From Candidatus Aminicenantes bacterium UBA1061 (lineage in GTDB: Bacteria > Acidobacteriota > Aminicenantia > Aminicenantales > Saccharicenantaceae), in assembly GCA_002316315.1 (NCBI GenBank), contig DCDG01000022.1:1-64000 (forward strand): DNA of 64,000 bases, given 5' to 3'. The notes below the pieces were generated by a model. The model saw nothing but the letters and a program-made list of their open reading frames with translations, was not told the DNA's origin and made no database searches. Of this stretch, positions 60,716 through 64,000 are shown in pieces (within the stretch, counting starts at the first letter, position 1; each line of letters opens with the position of its first letter). Both the position numbers and the translations under genes were made by a program.

Positions 60716-61644
60716 AATTCTCAATGAGCAAACGGAAATCCGCGGGGACCACTACCAGTGCTTTTGGTTCTCCAGGGCGGATTAATCACGACTCAAGCAA
60801 ATTCTACGGGAGCCGCTTATATGAAGATATGCCCAGGGAAGAGCAGGTGGAATATATAGAAAACCCTGTCAGCAATGATCGTCTCGACAGAGTCTTTTGC
60901 CGCTCAAGCGAAAACATGGAAGAGCTGCCTGAAAACAGCATCCACTTGATGGTTACTTCCCCTCCTTATAATGTAGGAAAAGAATATGATCAGGATCTAA
61001 CGCTTACCGAATACCGGGAATTCTTGAAGCGAGTCTGGCAAGAGGTCTATAGAGTCCTGGTTCCTGGAGGCAGAGCCTGTATAAATATTGCTAACCTCGG
61101 CCGGAAACCTTATCTGCCGCTGCATATTTTCCTGATAAAGGACATGATAGACCTTGGTTTTCTGATGAGAGGCGAAATCATCTGGAATAAGGGTTCAAGC
61201 GTCAGTCCCTCGACAGCCTGGGGAACATGGCAGTCGGCTAAAAACCCCATTCTGAGAGACATTCATGAGTATATTCTGGTCTTTTCAAAAAAAACTTTTA
61301 CCAGAAAAGCCCCGAAGAACCGAGAAAACACCATCTCTAAAGAGGAGTTTTTAGAATTTACCAAAAGTATCTGGACGTTTCCAGCTGAATCGGCTACCAA
61401 AGTTGGCCATCCAGCACCTTTTCCGGTCGAGTTGCCATACAGGTTAATCCAGTTATATACCTTTGAAGACGAAATAGTTCTGGACCCATTCATAGGGAGT
61501 GGGCAGACGGCCATTGCCGCTCTGAAATCAGATCGCCATTTTGTGGGTTATGACATCAACAAAGATTATGTTCGCTTAGCCGAAAGACGAATAAAAGAAT
61601 ATATGGATGATAAGGCGACACCCAAACTTCTTGATCTGAGCTAA
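60700..61644 (+). CDS. DNA methyltransferase, N4-cytosine/N6-adenine type
   Basis: 314 residues. Motif IV TSPPYN at residues 86-91, and the AdoMet-binding motif DPFIGSGQTAIAAL near 265-278 at the C-terminal end; motif I after motif IV identifies the beta class. A target-recognition region lies between (about 110-240). TSPPY fits N4-cytosine methylation, matching a partner that cuts CG-rich sites. It overlaps the endonuclease gene by 16 bp, the usual coupled layout of a type II system. Confidence 0.88.
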   Translation: MERRLKFSMSKRKSAGTTTSAFGSPGRINHDSSKFYGSRLYEDMPREEQVEYIENPVSNDRLDRVFCRSSENMEELPENSIHLMVTSPPYNVGKEYDQDLTLTEYREFLKRVWQEVYRVLVPGGRACINIANLGRKPYLPLHIFLIKDMIDLGFLMRGEIIWNKGSSVSPSTAWGTWQSAKNPILRDIHEYILVFSKKTFTRKAPKNRENTISKEEFLEFTKSIWTFPAESATKVGHPAPFPVELPYRLIQLYTFEDEIVLDPFIGSGQTAIAALKSDRHFVGYDINKDYVRLAERRIKEYMDDKATPKLLDLS

Positions 61645-62369
61645 GAAAATTACGCAGAAGGCGCTGCCTTATCACTCTGATTTATAACCTCCCATGCTAA
61701 AAATAAGCACTTTCTCTTAGGGGCGGGCCCTTAAAAGAGCCACCAGATATTTTGTCTGGCTGAAAATCAAGTCAGCATAAGCATTATCAGTATCTTCAAT
61801 CCTCCTATCAAAAGATCGCCTAATTATTAAGTCTCCCGCGTCTCAAAATCGGCCTAACACTAAAGATTGCAAGCCTCAGTGTATATTACGTTATGTTATT
61901 TTCAACGCAGCCTGTATTTGTAGAGCGTATAAAAACCCTCAGCTCCGATAGAACTTTCAGACAGACAGTAGAGGATTCTGTTCGCTTGGTCATAATAATA
62001 ATCTGGCCATTCATAAGGAGATCGGAAATTTTTTTCAAAGACCTTCTTAAAGGAAATTTCCCCGGTGGTCATACCTGAGGCGAAGAGCGGAGCACATTGA
62101 TGTATCTTAGACTTAGACAAGTTTGCCCGGAGACGTTGGTTTCCCCTGTTGTTAAGATTTTTATGTGGACAATCGAATTCGGACAGAAGCCGGAACATAA
62201 AATGTTTTCGTCTGGATTTTCTCAGGAGCAAATGAATCAACTGAGCCTGGACTTCAGGCTGAACTTCATGTCTATTGCCGATGAGGTAACTGGCGGGCTT
62301 GATTTTTCAGGCGGTTAAACGGTAAGGTAAAAGACGGTAATGGCAATATAAAATAAAAAAGGAATTCAT
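61645..62369. other. Gene-poor stretch after the restriction system, possibly decayed
   Basis: No convincing gene. On the minus strand an open frame of 41 codons (61720-61842) ending at TAA 61717-61719 reads like the tail of a protein (FDRRIEDTDNAYADLIF...), bounded upstream by a stop. A second minus-strand frame (61902-62240, TTG start) also lacks a recognised family. Together they suggest an eroded gene. A small hairpin lies near 61741-61757 (CCAGATATTTTGTCTGG). Confidence 0.4.
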
Positions 62370-63308
62370 ATGAGGAAAGAAAAAAAATTTCCGCATCTCT
62401 ACGGCCCGGTGCCTTCCAGACGTCTTGGTTATTCTCTTGGTGTTGACCTCCTGTCTTTTAAGACCTGCAGCCTGAGCTGTATTTACTGCCAGCTGGGCAA
62501 CAGCCCTAAGAAGACCATCAGAAGGATAAATCCTTATTCTGAAAAAAAGATACTGGAAGAGATAAAGGAATTCCTTAAAACCGGAGCAAGGGTGGACTTC
62601 ATCACCTTCTCCGGCTCGGGAGAGCCAACCCTTAACAAATCCATCGGCTGGCTGATAAGAGAAATTAAAAAGCTCACTAATATTCCGGTGGCCGTTCTGA
62701 CCAACAGCACCCTGCTGTCTCGAGCCAAGGTGAGAAAAGAGCTACTGCCGGCCGATGTGGTTGTTCCTTCCCTTGATGCCGCGACGCAACGGCTTCTCGA
62801 AAAGATTAACCGCCCGTACCCTTCACTCAGGATTGAAAAGATAATAGAAGGACTGGTCAAATTCAGAAAAGAATTCAAGGGCCAGATCTGGCTGGAGATT
62901 ATGCTGGTCGAAGGAGTAAACGACTCGCCAGCTGAGATTAAAAAATTAAAGGAAGCAGCCGACAGAATCAATCCGGATAAAATCCAGCTCAATACAGTGG
63001 TGAGGCCTCCCGCCGAAAAGACTGCTAAGCCACTGACACTTGAAGAAATGAATAAAATCAAAGAATTTTTTGGAAAGAAAGCCGAGGTCGTAGCCAGCTT
63101 CAGAAAAAAAGAGCAGGAAAAAGCCCCGCCAGATATTGCCGAAGCCATTCTGGCCATAGTTCGCCGGCGGCCGGTCAGCCTGGAAGATCTGGAAAACTCC
63201 CTCGGCCAGACCAGAGAAGAATTAAGCCTGGAAATTCAAAAACTGCTGCAGCAGAAAAAAATCAAGCAGGTCAGCCATCTTGATTGCGATTATTTTGAGC
63301 CCGTCTGA
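62370..63308 (+). CDS. Radical SAM protein, COG0731-like, with C-terminal helical domain
   Basis: 312 residues. CX3CX2C motif Cys33, Cys37, Cys40 (CSLSCIYC), then TFSGSGEPTLN (SAM-binding) and PSLDAATQR. The core is COG0731-like, a group related to wyosine-type tRNA modification enzymes in archaea and also found in bacteria without a proven role. Residues about 245-312 form a helix-rich tail resembling a winged helix. AAAGGA lies 7 nt before the ATG. Neighbours do not suggest a pathway. Confidence 0.85.
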   Translation: MRKEKKFPHLYGPVPSRRLGYSLGVDLLSFKTCSLSCIYCQLGNSPKKTIRRINPYSEKKILEEIKEFLKTGARVDFITFSGSGEPTLNKSIGWLIREIKKLTNIPVAVLTNSTLLSRAKVRKELLPADVVVPSLDAATQRLLEKINRPYPSLRIEKIIEGLVKFRKEFKGQIWLEIMLVEGVNDSPAEIKKLKEAADRINPDKIQLNTVVRPPAEKTAKPLTLEEMNKIKEFFGKKAEVVASFRKKEQEKAPPDIAEAILAIVRRRPVSLEDLENSLGQTREELSLEIQKLLQQKKIKQVSHLDCDYFEPV

Positions 63309-63519
63309 AGCAGTGGCAGACCATATCACCGCTGCTGAGGCTCGGTTGCCCCTGTCTTTTATTTATAGCCTTAGTGATTACTCTAAAGGCTGCCGCCACA
63401 AATCATAGCGAGTAACATGAATAAAGAGCTGTTTTCTCCTTCGATTGATTTTAAGGAAATTGTTTTTCTTCTTACAGTTTTTCAAGAGCGACAAAAATAA
63501 ACCGTATTGGTTACCTGAG

Positions 63520-64000
63520 CTAATCGAGGTTCAGTCTGAACTTTTCCAGCCGGGGGTAATCTTCCTCTGACCGCACCCGAGCATAAAGGTTGTTGAGATC
63601 ATCGATGTAAATCTGAGCAATTGACTCGCCTTTTTTGACATCAAAAATTTCATTGGGCATCTTAAACCTGTCAACCAGATTTAAATCAGAGTCATAAACA
63701 TCAATCAAGAAGATATCTCTTTTAGGATTAACGAAGGGAACCAGAAGGGAGCCGTCGCTTTTAACACTCAAATCAAAAACACTGGCCTGGTCAGAGGCTT
63801 GAATTGAAATTCCCTTCTCATCTACCGAGAAGCTGATCCTGGCAGAGGTGTCGAAATCAGTCTGGCCAGAAACATCTTTGATTATTTCCCCTTTCGAATT
63901 GCACTTTACCGGGTAATAAGGAAACAGTTGAGAAAATGTCGGTTCTTTTTTGGGAGTTGAAACCAGTCTGGTAAAATTACAATTTCTGGAGATCTGGCGG
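63520..64000 (-). CDS. Propeller-like protein, 5' end outside the window
   Basis: The minus-strand frame is open from 63520 to the window edge (160 codons, stop TAG/TAA-type at the left end) with no start codon that must be used, so the gene begins beyond 64000. Visible repeats such as LLVPFVNPKRDIFLIDVYDSDLNLVDRF and FSVDEKGISIQASDQASVFDL look like beta-propeller blades. Common in secreted six-bladed proteins of this type of organism. No function can be assigned. Confidence 0.75.
   Translation of the reverse strand, partial: RQISRNCNFTRLVSTPKKEPTFSQLFPYYPVKCNSKGEIIKDVSGQTDFDTSARISFSVDEKGISIQASDQASVFDLSVKSDGSLLVPFVNPKRDIFLIDVYDSDLNLVDRFKMPNEIFDVKKGESIAQIYIDDLNNLYARVRSEEDYPRLEKFRLNLD

Noticed and set aside
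61902..62240. 112-residue minus-strand protein
   Set aside because: Non-ATG start, no ribosome site, no recognised family; described only as part of a possibly decayed stretch.
1..64000. tRNA, rRNA and CRISPR arrays
   Set aside because: No T-loop GTTCGANTC pattern in a cloverleaf, no rRNA-like segments and no regularly spaced direct repeats were found in the spacers on either strand by eye.

Overview
The window comes from a bacterium, probably Gram-negative: it has an outer-membrane beta-barrel protein, Tat export genes and a soluble S41 protease. It uses a V/A-type ATPase, carrier-protein (LysW) lysine synthesis, archaeal-style homocysteine synthesis and radical-SAM enzymes. That mix suggests an anaerobic member of a poorly cultured phylum (Aminicenantes- or Acidobacteria-like). 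The phylum is inference and has not been tested. Genes are tightly packed into long operons, mostly on the minus strand. I saw no tRNA, rRNA or CRISPR.

Layout. 1-3.3 kb: glyA (cut by the window edge), rpiB and a C-terminal processing protease on the minus strand. 3.3-7.9 kb, plus strand: tatA-tatC, a P-loop kinase, a dCMP-deaminase-like enzyme and a membrane-anchored double-SIS protein. 7.9-11.7 kb: a four-gene cassette of two D-Ala-D-Ala-ligase-like ATP-grasp enzymes, a GNAT acetyltransferase and a lysine 2,3-aminomutase, behind a promoter overlapped by a palindrome. 11.7-20.8 kb: a complete V-type ATPase operon with Na+-type ligands in the K ring, led by an unknown gene. 20.9-26.6 kb: a beta-barrel protein, queCDE, a transporter with an odd N-terminal tail, queF, a DUF1284 protein and bioY. 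26.8-28.7 kb: pheA-tyrA.

29-36.5 kb: a membrane metalloprotease-like protein, repeat-rich spacers, a cysteine synthase/CBS homologue, and lysC-HcyBio-UPF0280-asd. This last set fits direct sulfide transfer onto aspartate semialdehyde to make homocysteine. 36.8-42.7 kb: a lysW-lysX-lysY-homocitrate synthase-lysZ-lysJ operon ending with a class II glutamine amidotransferase. LysW here ends in Gln instead of the usual Glu, and the amidotransferase could plausibly deamidate it. A divergent ACT-domain gene shares a promoter region holding two related palindromes.

43.5-57.4 kb: a near-complete shikimate-chorismate-tryptophan supra-operon (DAHP synthase, aroB, aroD, aroE-aroK fusion, aroA, aroC, trpE, trpGD fusion, trpC, trpF, trpB, trpA, then cysK) behind one strong promoter and a structured leader of about 250 nt. 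57.6-64 kb: an internally deleted insertion sequence, an unknown membrane-anchored protein, a ThaI-like restriction-modification pair, a decayed stretch, a radical-SAM protein and a partial propeller-like gene.

The window is dominated by amino-acid anabolism. The candidates most likely to be undescribed are the LysW-Gln/amidotransferase pairing, the beta-lysine/ATP-grasp cassette, the palindrome-controlled lys promoter and the lysC leader. Short dispersed repeats (an IS relic seen twice, a REP-like hairpin seen twice, a degenerate repeat of about 110 bp seen twice) fill the larger spacers.
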